Source of the DNA: Henckelia pumila
Lineage: Eukaryota > Streptophyta > Magnoliopsida > Lamiales > Gesneriaceae
Reading direction: 5' to 3'
DNA length: 64,000 nt
NCBI RefSeq assembly: GCF_033568475.1
Contig: NC_133122.1
Span: 144,431,361-144,495,360, forward strand
Both the position numbers and the translations under genes were made by a program. Below the pieces are notes generated by a model. That model was not told where the DNA came from, did not search any database, and saw only the letters and a program-made list of their open reading frames with translations. Of the stretch, positions 23,798 to 34,897 are shown piece after piece (within the stretch, counting starts at the first letter, position 1; every line of letters starts with the position of its first letter).

Positions 23798-23994
23798 TTA
23801 TAATATTAGCGAACTAAGCTCACTGAAGGTGAAAACGTAGTGTTGGAAGAAATTGAAGTGAACTTTAAGAATCTACTATCAAGTGTAACTTAAAATATAA
23901 TTAATATTTCGCTTTAAAAAAAAATTAATATTACTTCATTTTTCCCAACACTGGAAAATATACAGATAGGAAAAATAATTTGGGGCAAGTTTGC

Positions 23995-24561
23995 TTTAAA
24001 TCTCCAAACTTAAACATATTTTTGCATTCGATCTTTGTCAGAAAAAAAAAGTATGTTTGAACTCATTGATTCACACAAAAATATTGCACTTCTTGAGTTC
24101 AAATGTTTTTTATGCGTGAAAATCAATACAAAACATTGAAAATCTAGTACTAATATATGATATATGAGTACTAAATGGTTATGTCCACACTTGCAACACA
24201 TATTTGGATATTTAATAATCATGTATTACTACCAGATCTAAAAACAATTGATACTCCAATATCATATATTAGTATCATATTTTCAATATTTTGTATCGTT
24301 GTTTTATTAAAAAAGACAAATATTTCATATTTGAGTACTCAAAAAACATGTATTAGAACCAAATTTGGAATAATTTATGTTCAAATATCATGTATTAGTA
24401 CTGTATTTTCAATGTTTTGTATCGACTTTCATCCGATAAGAACATGCGGAAACATGAGGGCTCAGAAATTGCAGAAATATTTTGCTATGATTCAGAGAGT
24501 TCAAACATATATTTTTTTTTTGACAGTGACCAAATTATGTTTGGATTTGGGTATTTAAAAT
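23995..24561. mobile_element. Long-TIR MITE, family copy 2
   Basis: Same family as 12970-13532. Inverted arms share TTTAAAT, CCAAA, TTTGTCAGAAAAAA and GTTTGAACTC blocks, and the interior has ACTTGCAACACATATTTG and repeated AATCATGTATTA-type strings. Flanks AAGTTTGC (23987-23994) and AAGTTTAC (24562-24569) match at 7 of 8 positions, a possible 8-bp target duplication. Confidence 0.65.
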
Positions 24562-25969
24562 AAGTTTACTAAATAATTTGATTATTTTTCATTTGGAAGA
24601 AGAAATCCATGGTCAGTGGTCACCCATCACAAAAGATTCTTAGATGCTCCTTTGCTATGGTTATTGTAAAAACAATTACTTTTTTTTATGTTTTATTACC
24701 AGAGTATGTCATGAGTACACGTTCGGTTAGAAACATGGTTATACTTTAATTTTGAAATTACAAATTATCCTATGTACATCAATGAAAAGATCTCTTCATT
24801 GGATAGTTTTGTAAAGTACGTCCGAGTGTATGAATATAGCATTTTTCTTATTACTGACAATTTATGAGACTTGTAATAGATATGGTGATTGGTAGTTTTT
24901 AAGATAAAAGGGAATGTTATCTTCAGTCCTCATAATGTTACCCCTACTTGCTACAAGGGGTATAAGAATTGTCCGATGTTTAGTAATTTACGGTCTTCGT
25001 GGTTTTGATGTGATTTATGTAACCCTTTTCTAGCTTTCCATTTCCTAAGGTTATGTTTTCATGTTTCTTCCTGTGTTCTTCTGAGTTACCTGTAAATATT
25101 TATGATAACAAAATTTGTTTTTAGATCAACTTTCCAGCTGTATAAAAGAATCAGAGATATGCTTAGCTCGATTCAATCGTAGCCCGTTTTCTTATCCATG
25201 TATGGAGTTATTTGGAATGTTGCCAAAACATCTCTAGCTCTTGATCTATGAGTGCAAGAGTTTAAATTTCATATGAAGATGTATTTTTACAGGCTTTATG
25301 ATACATGAATTCTATAATTTGTATATATTTTTCAATGCATAGTTCTCATTTATATTGTTGAGGATTGGAAAATGAGTATGAGCAAGATAGATAATGCATA
25401 TTGAAATCATGCATATGACTGTCACTGTTGCATGATTATGCATGTCATTGCATAAAAAAAACATTACTTTTTCTTAGTTGGATCGGGTAGAACATCTCTT
25501 TTACAAATTGACATGCGAGACAATTTCGTATGAGTTTTTGTGTTTCTAATAGATGTACGACAACAATAGATACAAAACAGAAAATATAAGTATGACGATT
25601 GAGATTTGCACCCATAGTTTAGACCCAAATCACTCAAGTTTGTGATTTATTATCTTGCTTTACTCGTTTACTTGAGCATATCTTGTTAAAACGTTCGTTG
25701 TCGAAAAAGGGTTCTTGCTTTCTTAATTTTGATTCCATTGGTTAGAGACTTAGTTTGCTTCAATCTTGCCGGAAAACCGATAATGAATTTCTGAGCGCAG
25801 CAGGATCCTTCATCATTAAAATAATTTTTCCTCGCATATTATATATTTTCCTATAAATTAACAATTCAACAATATATATTATGAACTCAAAAACAAAAAC
25901 ACACAGACCAGAATGGAATTAAGGGTGAACGTCGTTACCAAACACGAGAGATTCGAAAAATCTAACTAA
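24562..25969. other. Intergenic, nothing recognised
   Basis: AT-rich sequence without credible ORFs, inverted repeats or known element ends. Confidence 0.4.
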
Positions 25970-26680
25970 GAAAGTAATAATTTTATCTCAAATTAGCGCT
26001 TTTAATAGAAATATTATTACTTTTAATAAAAAAGTAATACTTTTGATTGGAACAATAATATTTTTTTATGTCAAATTATCGTGTATTATAAGTAATACTT
26101 TTAAAAAAATACTAATATTTTTGACCTAAAAGTAATAGGATTAACAAAAAACTTATTGTTTATGTCAGAGTTGCATACATTTATAACTATATATTATTTT
26201 TCACATAAAACTATTATTTTTCAATGAAAAGTAATAATTTTGAATACAAAAACATAATTTTTTATGTCAATTTAGCAAACGGTGGAATTAATACTTTTAA
26301 CAGAAAAAACTAATACTTTTAATATAAAAAACAATAATTTTATCATAAAAATTAATATATTTTTTTCATAAAAAAGTAATATTTTGATGTATAAAGTATT
26401 TAAATTTGCATTCATTAGAAATAATAATTTTCACGTGAAAACTAATAATTTTATTATAAAAACTAATATTTTTTATAAAAAAATTAATATTTTTGACGTA
26501 AAAAATATTTAAATTTGCGTTCGTTAAAAGTAATATTTTTCATATAAAAATATTTTATACAAAAAAAATAATACTTTTTATGTCACGTTAGAATACATCT
26601 AATACTTGTATCATAAAAAATAATATTTTTCAAAGAAAAAATAGTACTTTTGACTAAAAAGCAAAGTTTGTCAAATTAAC
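25970..26680. repeat. Degenerate AGTAATACTTTT satellite-like block
   Basis: About 700 bp built of 15-25-bp units of the form AAAAGTAATA-TTTTT with variable spacers (TATAA, GACGTAA, CATATAA). Spacing is irregular, so it is a decayed simple satellite rather than a clean tandem array. Confidence 0.6.
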
Positions 26681-26681
26681 A

Positions 26682-26832
26682 AATAAATTTTTGATCTCAG
26701 CATACACGAAAAAAAAGCAACACACAAATCAGACACAAATCATGCTTGATGATCCTTCTTTCAAGTTGAACCAATAAATTTTTGATCTCAGCATACACGA
26801 AAAAAAAAAGCAACACACAAATCAGACACAAA
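26682..26832. repeat. 59-bp direct duplication
   Basis: AATAAATTTTTGATCTCAGC... ending in AATCAGACACAAAT occurs at 26682-26740 and again at 26773-26832. The copies are nearly identical apart from poly-A length and are separated by 32 bp. Confidence 0.8.
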
Positions 26833-26969
26833 TAATCAGATTATTTATTTATTTATTTATATTTTATTTATTATATGCATGAATGTCTGTCTAGTGTCTT
26901 GTATACATTTAATTGATAACATTTAATCTGATTATTTGTGTCTGATTTGTGTATTGCTTTTTTTTCTTC
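26799..26969. repeat. 45-bp inverted repeat with TTTA-rich loop
   Basis: The left arm 26799-26843 (with GCAACACACAAATCAGACAC) is matched in reverse complement by 26924-26969 (with GTGTCTGATTTGTGTATTGC), with one or two mismatches. The 80-bp loop contains (TTTA)n. (TA)n and (TG)n microsatellites follow at 26970-27020. Confidence 0.75.
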
Positions 26970-27006
<37 letters not shown>

Positions 27007-27020
27007 TTGTGTGTGTTAGA

Positions 27021-27296
27021 ACTCACTTAAAAAAATAAAAAAATAAAAAAAACAGAACTCCGTTTGAACTGTAGAATTAAATATCTTGAGAACATACAAA
27101 AACATTCATTGGCTACTGATTCAAGCAAATCATCTTGTATATCAGAATTCAGATGTTAAATTAAGTACAAATATTGCACTACATCCCTCCAAATACTTGT
27201 GCAAAGCAGCAAGTTCATAAAAAAATTCTTGTTCACAAAATTTATATGACAAAATTAAGGTATTGGCATTTGCTGATGATCCAAGCTGCAAGGGTA
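27021..27296. other. 3' flank of BSD2
   Basis: Probable 3' UTR and downstream region of the minus-strand BSD2 gene. Plus-strand ORFs here overlap the BSD2 last exon and are shadows. Confidence 0.5.
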
Positions 27297-29920
27297 CTAA
27301 CTGTCAAACGAGCTCATGAAACCGCCAAGGAAGCCAGCACCATTGCAACTGCCACAGAGGATCTCCTTTTTACCCCTGTTGAAAAGTTGAGTCGAATTAC
27401 CGACAAGAAGTAAGTTAAGAAAACATCACGTAAGAAGTTGGGAGGACCATTTGCAAGACAAGATATGATAACAAGGGACTAAAAACATGGTAATGTTTTG
27501 ACTAGTCTTGTTTAACCATATCAGAAAGTTTGAACCTGTCATGATTGATCAACATAGATAGACGAGTTTACATGAGTATTACTGCGATTTGGACAAAATA
27601 AATATGAGACAGAGAGGATTTCTTTGGTAGTTAATGATGCCACACAAATTGTCATACTTTACAAGTTAATCCTGCTCTTAAATCGGTACCCTTTCTTCTC
27701 CTTGTATCCTAGGCTCAGTAAACACATCGGTTTCCGACCTTTGCAATGAGCCTGGCACAAATCTCATGTTCTGCTCCCACTGCAACGCGTGAGTTGTAGC
27801 CCAAAATATATTAATATCTCCTTTACTAGCCACTCATTTCACAATTCAATATGATAGCTTGAGGGATCCAAGAATCATATTTCATTATTGACATTATTTC
27901 AAACATCTTTGCTTACTCAAAATCAACAATGATGAAAAAGTTCTACATAGGATCTGCAGGCCGACACAATATATGATAAAATTCAATTTCCCTTTTGCAG
28001 TTAAAAAAGCAAATTTATCTTATTATCAGTAGTTTTGCAGCGAAACTTGGTCCAATACTTCGAATGTATAAGTTGGCGACTTCATCGACTGAACCATGAT
28101 AATAGAACTACAGATAGATATGGATATTTTAAGCAAAAATTCATTATCCAGTCTTGATTAATGCAGTAAAAGTTAAGGGCACCATACCTGCAAAGCCAAC
28201 ATAATCCACCAGCTTTGAACTGCCCATTAAAGTGATCAACAGAATTGATTCCAGTACCCTCACACTGGGTACATTGTTTAGCACCTACTCAATTTTCAGA
28301 AAAAAAGATCAATAGTCTGAGACAGAGAACAGAAAAACTTTAAGCTTATACGATGATTGGATTCGGAAAGAAGAAGAAGATGAAAAGCTTAATTAAATTT
28401 CGCTCCCCCACAAATTGAAGTAACGACAAAGATATGCTTAAGTGACAGAATTGTGTTGAGAAAGCTTCTCCATGTGGCACAGTGATGTTTAAAAAAAATA
28501 ACCAAAACATGGACCTATACCCAAACTTTACAAATATGTAAATAGTATCATGCGCCCAAGAAGATATTAGGAGGACCAAAAATGGAAGAGAAGAGCTGCA
28601 AAAGGAGAGAAGTGAAGAGCTGATGAAACACCATTCCAGTTAGCTGACTATTCACTCAACTAATCTCGAGTTTCATACTTTCATTTCCAGCTTGATTAGA
28701 ACTGCTGATGAATAGGTCACTCTAGATTTAGGACATAAGTTTGTTACTTTCATTTCACGTACCATTCTAGGAACTAAAACTCATTAAAACACCACAAAAG
28801 TTTCACTAACCATTCCCTTCACACTCAGTGCAAAGTATGCTATTCGTTTTGGTGCTTGGTTCACTGCCTGTAGCCTGCAAAAAAGAAAAAGACCAAGTGA
28901 CCTGCGTTAACAACAGAATGATGGCTTAAAAGGAAAGCGTGAAGTAGTAGGAAATATTAAACAAAAACTTTTAACAATGAACACTCTTATATTAATGCCA
29001 ACAAACGTTTACTGAAGGACCATGGGCCTTAATTTTTAAATTCCCAAAGTAAACAAGATGTTTCCAATATGGCTGCAACAATGGTCCGTAAGACGAATAT
29101 GATTCTTGGTAGCAAAGCTGTTCTTTGTCACTTTAGTGCGTTATGGAGGTTTGGAGACAAGAACAAGGCTCAAGTCTTGGAATCTGTATTTTGCTTGGTC
29201 ATCTATTCCAAACACCAAAACTATCACCATATTTATAGATGCTCCACCATTGTTTCTCTCATCTTGTTTCAGCCTTTCTAAACTGTGTTTCACAATTTTT
29301 CCGGACGTAAGATGTCCAAGCCAATGGGAATAAACGGCTTAAAAAACCCTCTTTGAATAACTAAAATCTTTTGAAAAAGTTGACTACTTGACATATCATC
29401 CCCTCAATGCGCACATAGATGTAGATGTAGATGCCACTTGCCAGTTGTGAGTTGTTATCATATAAGTATCATCATTTTTTTAACAAAAACAGCTAGATAA
29501 CAAGACTCCATTCATCTCAAAGTATCATTTCATTGCTGAAATTCGAAATATAAACGGACACTCACTCACCTTAACCTTTAAAGACTCAAAATCAGCATTT
29601 TTCTTCGAGCTGTAACCTGTGTCTCTCGTCCAATTCACCTTCCTACTAGTGTAGCTGGGACCAATAAGTCCTTAAAAAATAATGAAAATTTCACATAAAA
29701 CAGAGTGATGAATCTACACCAGAATCAGAAGCAGCACAAAAAACATAAAGAATACGCCTTCATTTACAGAAAACTAGTTCATTGGACTGAAGAACCAGGA
29801 GCAATAAATTCATGAAAAGATACAAGCACACGCAATAAGAGACAGATTGAGACAAAGGGTACCAGGTTTTTCGACAGTATTCAAGGAAACGAGAGGTGAA
29901 AAACAAAGGGAGTTTGCCAT
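27297..29920 (-). CDS. BSD2: BSD2, DnaJ-type zinc-finger Rubisco chaperone
   Basis: BSD2 is a plastid stromal chaperone that stabilises assembly intermediates of the Rubisco large subunit. Five minus-strand exons join in phase: 29920-29863, 29670-29570, 28874-28811, 28284-28188 and 27375-27297 (399 nt, 132 residues). MANSLCFSPLVSLNTVEKP begins a plastid transit peptide. The zinc-binding core has two pairs of Cys motifs. CTECEGNG (68-75) and CTQCEGTG (79-86) come first; CWLCRGKK (103-110) and CGSCNGAG (114-121) follow. Between them is NSVDHFNGQFKAGGLCW, the signature of BSD2 rather than of full-length DnaJ; there is no J domain. It ends GGFMSSFDS. The last exon lies 813 bp past exon 4 and is easily missed. 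The third Cys motif departs from CXXCXGXG at its last Gly, as is usual in this family. All introns are GT-AG. No damage was seen. Confidence 0.93.
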
Positions 29921-30289
29921 TTCTTGACAATCTTCGATTTTTGCAGAGAATGGCTCGAGGCGGCAAATGGTCGATTGCAGCAAGTAACGAACGGAGGAGC
30001 CAACTAGATAAGGTTCTCTCACTTCGAGTGAGATATTTTCTTTTTCAGTTTATCTTAAGTTCACTAAGTTTATCATTGTTAAATGATAAACAAATAAATT
30101 AAATAAATGACAAATTATTTTAAACTCCCCATTACCAAACTTTTCTTTTAATAACTCCCTACCCACCCCTTTCTTTATTTTTACTCCCTAATGGTCCTCA
30201 TATTTGAATTAAAATATAATTAAAACTAATCCTTTGTACGTGGCTTTGTTATACCTATCGAACCAGTCCCGGCCATGCAAGACTATTAG
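29921..30289 (-). promoter_or_regulatory. BSD2 upstream region
   Basis: A 370-bp AT-rich stretch between the BSD2 start codon and the pararetrovirus. No clear TATA box or named motif was identified. Confidence 0.35.
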
Positions 30290-30572
30290 TTACGCAAGGT
30301 TTCCAGCCGATATACTCCAGATTTGTGTCCAACATGCTTTCGTAAGATGAATTAAATTTAAATACCTTTTTGACCATAATGTCGTCGGGTCATACCTGCC
30401 GAGTTTTACGAAGTGCTCCTCACACTCCAACCACGCAGTCACAACAGATGGTTTCTGCACAAGCTCCTTCAACGACACCCAGCACAGCCTTAATTCGTTT
30501 TCTACCTTAAGGCGTATGATATATAAATTTAATTATAAAATATGAACATGAAAGAACGAGAGATTTAGGAAA

Positions 30573-30578
30573 TTTATT
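30573..30578 (-). terminator. Pararetroviral poly(A) signal
   Basis: AATAAA on the minus strand, about 190 bp downstream of the TATA box at 30769-30777. Caulimovirids place their poly(A) signal within the terminally redundant leader at about this distance. Confidence 0.5.
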
Positions 30579-30759
30579 CAGACATAATATTATTACATAA
30601 ATCAACTCATTTGAAGAGGAGAAGACAACTTGTTTAGCTACTCATAGTAGCCTTGTTCTTGAAATACATAAAAGAAAACTTAATACAAAGAGAGAAAAAT
30701 ATTACAACAATTTATTTGTAAGAAAACTGAAGGGAATGATTGATATCTTCAGCTTCCTC

Positions 30760-30960
30760 AAATGCATGTATTTATAGCTGTAGTTCCACTCGTTTCACCG
30801 AGAAACTTCAGGGAATCTCACAGCTGTCTTGTATTTCTTTATGCCATTATTGATGACATCTTTTACTAGTGGAGGAGGCAGCTGTCTTGAATTTTTTATG
30901 CCATTATTGATGACATCTTTTACTAGTGGAGGAATCACATGTCTGCCACTTTCTTTTGGC
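30760..30960 (-). promoter_or_regulatory. Putative pararetroviral full-length-transcript promoter
   Basis: On the minus strand a TATA box CTATAAATA (30777-30769) is preceded by two tandem copies of a 56-bp unit, 30879-30933 and 30821-30876. Each contains ACTAGTAAAAGATGTCATC. The TGTCATC/GATGACA core resembles the bZIP (as-1-like) sites of caulimovirus promoters. The position just after the last ORF is that of the 35S-type promoter. Function is inferred from layout. Confidence 0.55.
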
Positions 30961-30970
30961 TTTATTCTCC

Positions 30971-32191
30971 TCACATGTCTGCTTTATTGTTGTCGGGGCA
31001 TCTTTTGCTTTTGAAGTAGGCCCCTGTGAAAACGCATCTTCGGTGGTCCTTATCTACCTTTGCTTGTCTCGAAAAAATCCTTACGATCGTTCGGGGTCTA
31101 AAGGTTTTTCCAAATTCTGGCTCCTTCTGATTTGGGCATTCTGGGCAGATATTCTTTGACCATCGTCCAATATGAGCCATGTTACAGAATTTTCGGCGAG
31201 TTTCTTTACTCCCCGGCAGCTTGTTGTTCCACAAAAAATTTCTTTTTTTTTCGAAGAGTTCTTCCGCAAATGCTGTAGTTTTTCCTGTCATTGTGTTTAA
31301 CAGGAACGATCCATTCACAAAATTCTGATAAAATTTGAATGGAAACTTGACTTTATACATCTCAGTAAGACAGACCCAAATACCCCATGTCCTTCTGGTT
31401 GAGATCTCATTTTCTCCGAAAGTGGACACCAAGGGTATTTCTTCAGTTTTAGGATCCTTGATAAATTTATGACTGTTTATATCAGGTCTCCTCAGCTTGA
31501 TAAAATGAAAGGGTTCGTGTGATCCTTTCACTGTTGGTTTTGGAGCTGCACTGAAAAAGTATAACTCAAGCACATCTCCTCTGGCCAAATGATCATTATT
31601 TGCCCATGTTTCTTGGACTGCTTCCTGGATCCATTTTGGTAACTGTGATATCTTCGGGAAGCTTGGTGATGTTGTATAAACTGAGGCCAAAGCCCCAAAT
31701 TCATACCAGAGTTTTACATCTTTAGGATTGACATTGTTTTTTAGCCAAACCTTTGGATATATTCCTGCAACATCAACCCTGTAAGTGTTCGGGTTGATTT
31801 CACTCCTTGTATTCAATTTCTCCCACCTTTGTTGATAAACCTGAAATGGAGAAATAATAGATGAATTAGTATCAATCTTAGATTTTCCCTTGCCAGTGTT
31901 GGGCCTAAGATTGATCTCTTCCTCTTTTACCCCAGAGGCGGAGGGTTGACTTGATGAGTTATCCTCATCAATTGTTGCTTCATCCAGATCATCAAAGGCT
32001 GATGATAGATTAGCACTTGTTTCTTGAGTTTTAGATTCCTCAACATCTTGTTTCACAACCGGTGGTTGTATTTCTTGTTCTTGTAAAACCAATGGTTTTA
32101 GCATATCTTGTTTATGAGAAACCAATGGTTTCTCTATAGCCTTCATAATTGGCCCTTGAATAGCAGCCCATAGTTGTGTTTGAGCTTGCAT
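30971..32191 (-). CDS. Last ORF of the endogenous caulimovirid (transactivator position)
   Basis: An uninterrupted 406-codon frame. The N-terminal 110 residues are low-complexity, Gln/Glu/Ser-rich. Residues of about 115-330 look globular (VKLWYEFGALASVY, ARGDVLELYFFSAAPKP, TWGIWVCLTEMYKVKF). The C-terminus is basic and Cys-containing. The position after RNase H and directly before the promoter is that of the translational transactivator/inclusion-body protein of caulimoviruses. I assign the role from position and a loose resemblance, not from a motif I can verify. It is the only viral frame of full length without a stop. Confidence 0.55.
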   Translation of the reverse strand: MQAQTQLWAAIQGPIMKAIEKPLVSHKQDMLKPLVLQEQEIQPPVVKQDVEESKTQETSANLSSAFDDLDEATIDEDNSSSQPSASGVKEEEINLRPNTGKGKSKIDTNSSIISPFQVYQQRWEKLNTRSEINPNTYRVDVAGIYPKVWLKNNVNPKDVKLWYEFGALASVYTTSPSFPKISQLPKWIQEAVQETWANNDHLARGDVLELYFFSAAPKPTVKGSHEPFHFIKLRRPDINSHKFIKDPKTEEIPLVSTFGENEISTRRTWGIWVCLTEMYKVKFPFKFYQNFVNGSFLLNTMTGKTTAFAEELFEKKRNFLWNNKLPGSKETRRKFCNMAHIGRWSKNICPECPNQKEPEFGKTFRPRTIVRIFSRQAKVDKDHRRCVFTGAYFKSKRCPDNNKADM

Positions 32192-32342
32192 ATATCCTGT
32201 AATTCGATTAGATACTTAGATCCGATCAGCTTGTTGTAACCTTCCGGCCATTTCAGCATTAATGGCTAACTGGTTGAACTCGTTTTGAAGCAACCCAAGG
32301 TGTTCCCTGAGATGTCTCTGCATTTTCATGATGGAATCCATG

Positions 32343-32870
32343 TCACTGCCTTCCATCTCTTGTTAATAAATCTGCAAGAATATTTTCATGAGATTTAATA
32401 ATAACAATATCAAAAATATAATTTTGACATAATGCTTGCCATCTTAATAACCTAGCTTTCTCAGGTTTAGATTCAATCTTATTTTTTAGGAAATCTTTTA
32501 CCTGGGTGTTATCAACCTTCAGAGTGAATTTTTTAGCAAGTAAAAATAATGGCCATTTTTCAAAAGCCCTTTTAACTGCATAAAATTCCTTCTCGTTGAT
32601 ATGTCATCTAATGGCCTCAGATTCTGAAAAAAAATCGCTACAGTATCTGCATGGTATTTCCCCATCTGGAGTGATCTTGGTAAGGACTGCTGCCCACCAA
32701 TCGTCACTGGCATCCGTAAATAATACCAGATCATCTTCATCTATGGGTATAGCCATTTTTGGGAGATTCTTACATATATCTTTTAATTGGTTTACCCCTT
32801 TAGTATGGTCATCGGCCCATATAAACCTAGCATCCTTTTTTAACAAAGGACTGAACACCTTTCTGTACAT
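32343..32870 (-). pseudogene. Caulimovirid RNase H domain, broken
   Basis: The frame from 32870 carries LFTDASDDWWAAVL, the first RNase H strand with its catalytic Asp. It hits a stop at 32604 and stays open in the same frame to 32343, where the C-terminal SHENILADLLTR is found. A frame change near 32888 separates it from the RT domain. Tandem domains RT then RNase H, without integrase, are what distinguish pararetroviruses from gypsy elements. Confidence 0.8.
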
Positions 32871-32872
32871 TG

Positions 32873-33874
32873 CTAGATTGTTAATGACATCCCTGCAAAA
32901 TTAACTACTCCAAGAAAACTATGGAGTTGTTTTACATCTTTGAGTTTATCTGAAAAATTCTTTACCTTTTCCACAATATGGGGTTGTAGAATTATTCCAG
33001 TTTCATCAATCTCAATACCGAGGAATTCAATTTTCCTCGTTGCTATGACTGCTTTCTTTTCAGATAAAACCAGTCCTTCTTGTTTACAAATTTTAGAGAA
33101 AATCTCTAAGTGTTTAACGTGTTCGTCTATATTTTTTGATGCTATAAGAATATCATCAATATAAACAAACATAAAGTTGAAATAATCTTTAAAAAGGTTA
33201 TCCATATTTCTTTGAAATATCTGGGGTGCATTAGCTAATCCCATAGGCATAACTTCCCAAATATAGTGTCCTTGTGGAGTAGAGAAGGCTGTGAATTTCT
33301 TACTTCCTTCTTTCATTCGAATCTGGTAAAATACAGACTTACAATCAAATTTTGAGAACAATCTAGCATTTCGTACACAGCTAATTAGGTGTTCTCTACT
33401 CGGTATGAAGTACCCATCAAACTCCAGGATTTTATTAATACCTTGGTAGTTAATAACTAGCCTGGGTTTCCCTATTTTTATTTCACCATGATTTCTAACC
33501 AGAAAACCTGGGCTGCTACATGGTGAAACTCCTTCTTTGATTAAACCAAGGTCCAAATGTTCCTTGATAATTATTCTCATATCCTTTTGATCTGTTATGT
33601 TCATCGGGATAGACTTATATCTGACGAATTCATACTCTTTGCTTTCCTTTAGAGTAAGACTGACTTTGAGTTGATTTCTATCCCACCATGCCAAAGGATG
33701 CTCGTTGTAACTTTCTTTGAGCCTCTTTTTGACATCTTCAAGGGATACTTTATTCTCTAACTCTATATCTCTGTGATTTAGAATTACCTTGAGAAGCTCT
33801 ATATCCTCTGTTTGAAGTTCTTGTTCTGTTATTATTTTCAACATGGTTTCTCCAAACCTTCTTGGATCTTTCAT
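32873..33874 (-). pseudogene. Caulimovirid reverse transcriptase domain
   Basis: A 333-codon frame covering the whole RT palm and fingers. EHPLAWWDRN is the pararetroviral entry signature. KPRLVINYQGINKILEFDGY, FSKFDCKSVFYQIRM and STPQGHYIWEVMPMGLANAP follow, then the catalytic FVYIDDILIAS with both Asp residues intact, and FLGIEID. The frame is lost near 32880, before RNase H. In function it would copy pregenomic RNA to DNA. Upstream the protease frame is separate (34072-34365). Confidence 0.9.
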
Positions 33875-34071
33875 TTTTGGGTGAAAAATTATCCTTTATC
33901 ACCACACTGGCTGCGAAATATTATCGATAATTGTCGATAAAAAGCAACCTTGAGTCTTTGAACGATAATTTTATGATCACAAATTGTAGTGAACATAAGT
34001 CTTCTTGACTCATTGTCTTGTGTGTACTTCTTAAACATTTGTAAGAAGTTATTTCCTAACAGGATATTAGC

Positions 34072-34365
34072 TCATGTATCATGGAAATAGATTGGTGGTG
34101 TTTTTACCTTGTACCAAGGTGTTTGACCTGCACCTCCCATAAGGATCTCTGCTTGTTTTATTCCTTTGCAAAGAATTAAAATTCTTCGAGAGAAATCTCG
34201 TCCATCAAATTTTGGCAATTCCTCTTCACATTCTTCAGGGAAGACTCCTCTTTTTGCTGTACAAATTCCTGCTCCTGAGTCAATATAAGCTGCAAAATAC
34301 TCAGCCTTATATTGTTCATATAACATCTCTATCGGAATGTATATGGAGAAAGGACTTGTTGTCAT
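34072..34365 (-). pseudogene. Caulimovirid aspartic protease domain
   Basis: A 97-codon frame with YIDSGAGICTAKRG, the D-S/T-G catalytic triplet of retroviral-type proteases, and a later ILMGGAGQ-like segment. It ends at a stop just before the RT region; the linker 33875-34071 has stops in all frames I followed. It normally matures the polyprotein as a dimer. Confidence 0.75.
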
Positions 34366-34892
34366 TTTTTAAAGAGATTACTAAATGGCCCCGCCATTTT
34401 TAACAGACTGTGTTGTAACTCAGTAATTCGATTAAGACTATTTACCTTTAGTTTTCGTAAGGCCTCAGAAGGTAGAGTATGGTTACTCCTTTCTACTTCA
34501 TCAATGCGTTCTAGTAAATCATGTTCATGAATTACTAATTTCAACTGTTGCTTCTTCCTCTGTCCGTGAACAGAGTTCTCGAATCTGATTAAGGGATTTC
34601 CCTTATCCAATTCTCTTGGTTATCCATTTCGTAGAATTCTTATTGAATTTTCCAAGTATTTTCTTTTACCATGAACTCTATTCCTTTTTCAAGGCGTTTT
34701 CATGGTTTATGGTCCTCCAGGAATTCTAGACCAAGAATGAGTTGATCCATTTCTTTTCCTGGAATTCCCCAGATTTGAACTTCCAATTCTCCAATATTTA
34801 TCACTCCTTGGTAAGTTCTTTTTTCCTGTTATTCCAAATAGTAAATCGAGTTACAAGGGAACAAGTTCCGATGACTTGCAATTTCGAATACT
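34366..34892 (-). pseudogene. Caulimovirid region between movement protein and protease
   Basis: Minus-strand frames carry QLILGLEFLEDHKP (near 34715-34760) and an 82-codon charged, helical ORF at 34362-34610. The segment is what remains on the left side of the gypsy insertion of the region between movement protein and protease. The frames are broken. Confidence 0.5.
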
Positions 34893-34897
34893 ATTTT
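34893..34897. repeat. Target-site duplication ATTTT (left)
   Basis: ATTTT directly before the TG of the left LTR, matching ATTTT at 45077-45081. Both copies lie in pararetroviral sequence. Confidence 0.9.

Noticed and set aside
27174-27413. 79-codon plus-strand ORF
   Set aside because: Overlaps the BSD2 last exon on the opposite strand, which has matching splice phase and zinc motifs.
27690-27800. Alternative BSD2 exon with a CQAHCKGRK-like string
   Set aside because: Out of phase with exon 4 and preceded by a stop; the exon at 27297-27375 fits phase and family end.
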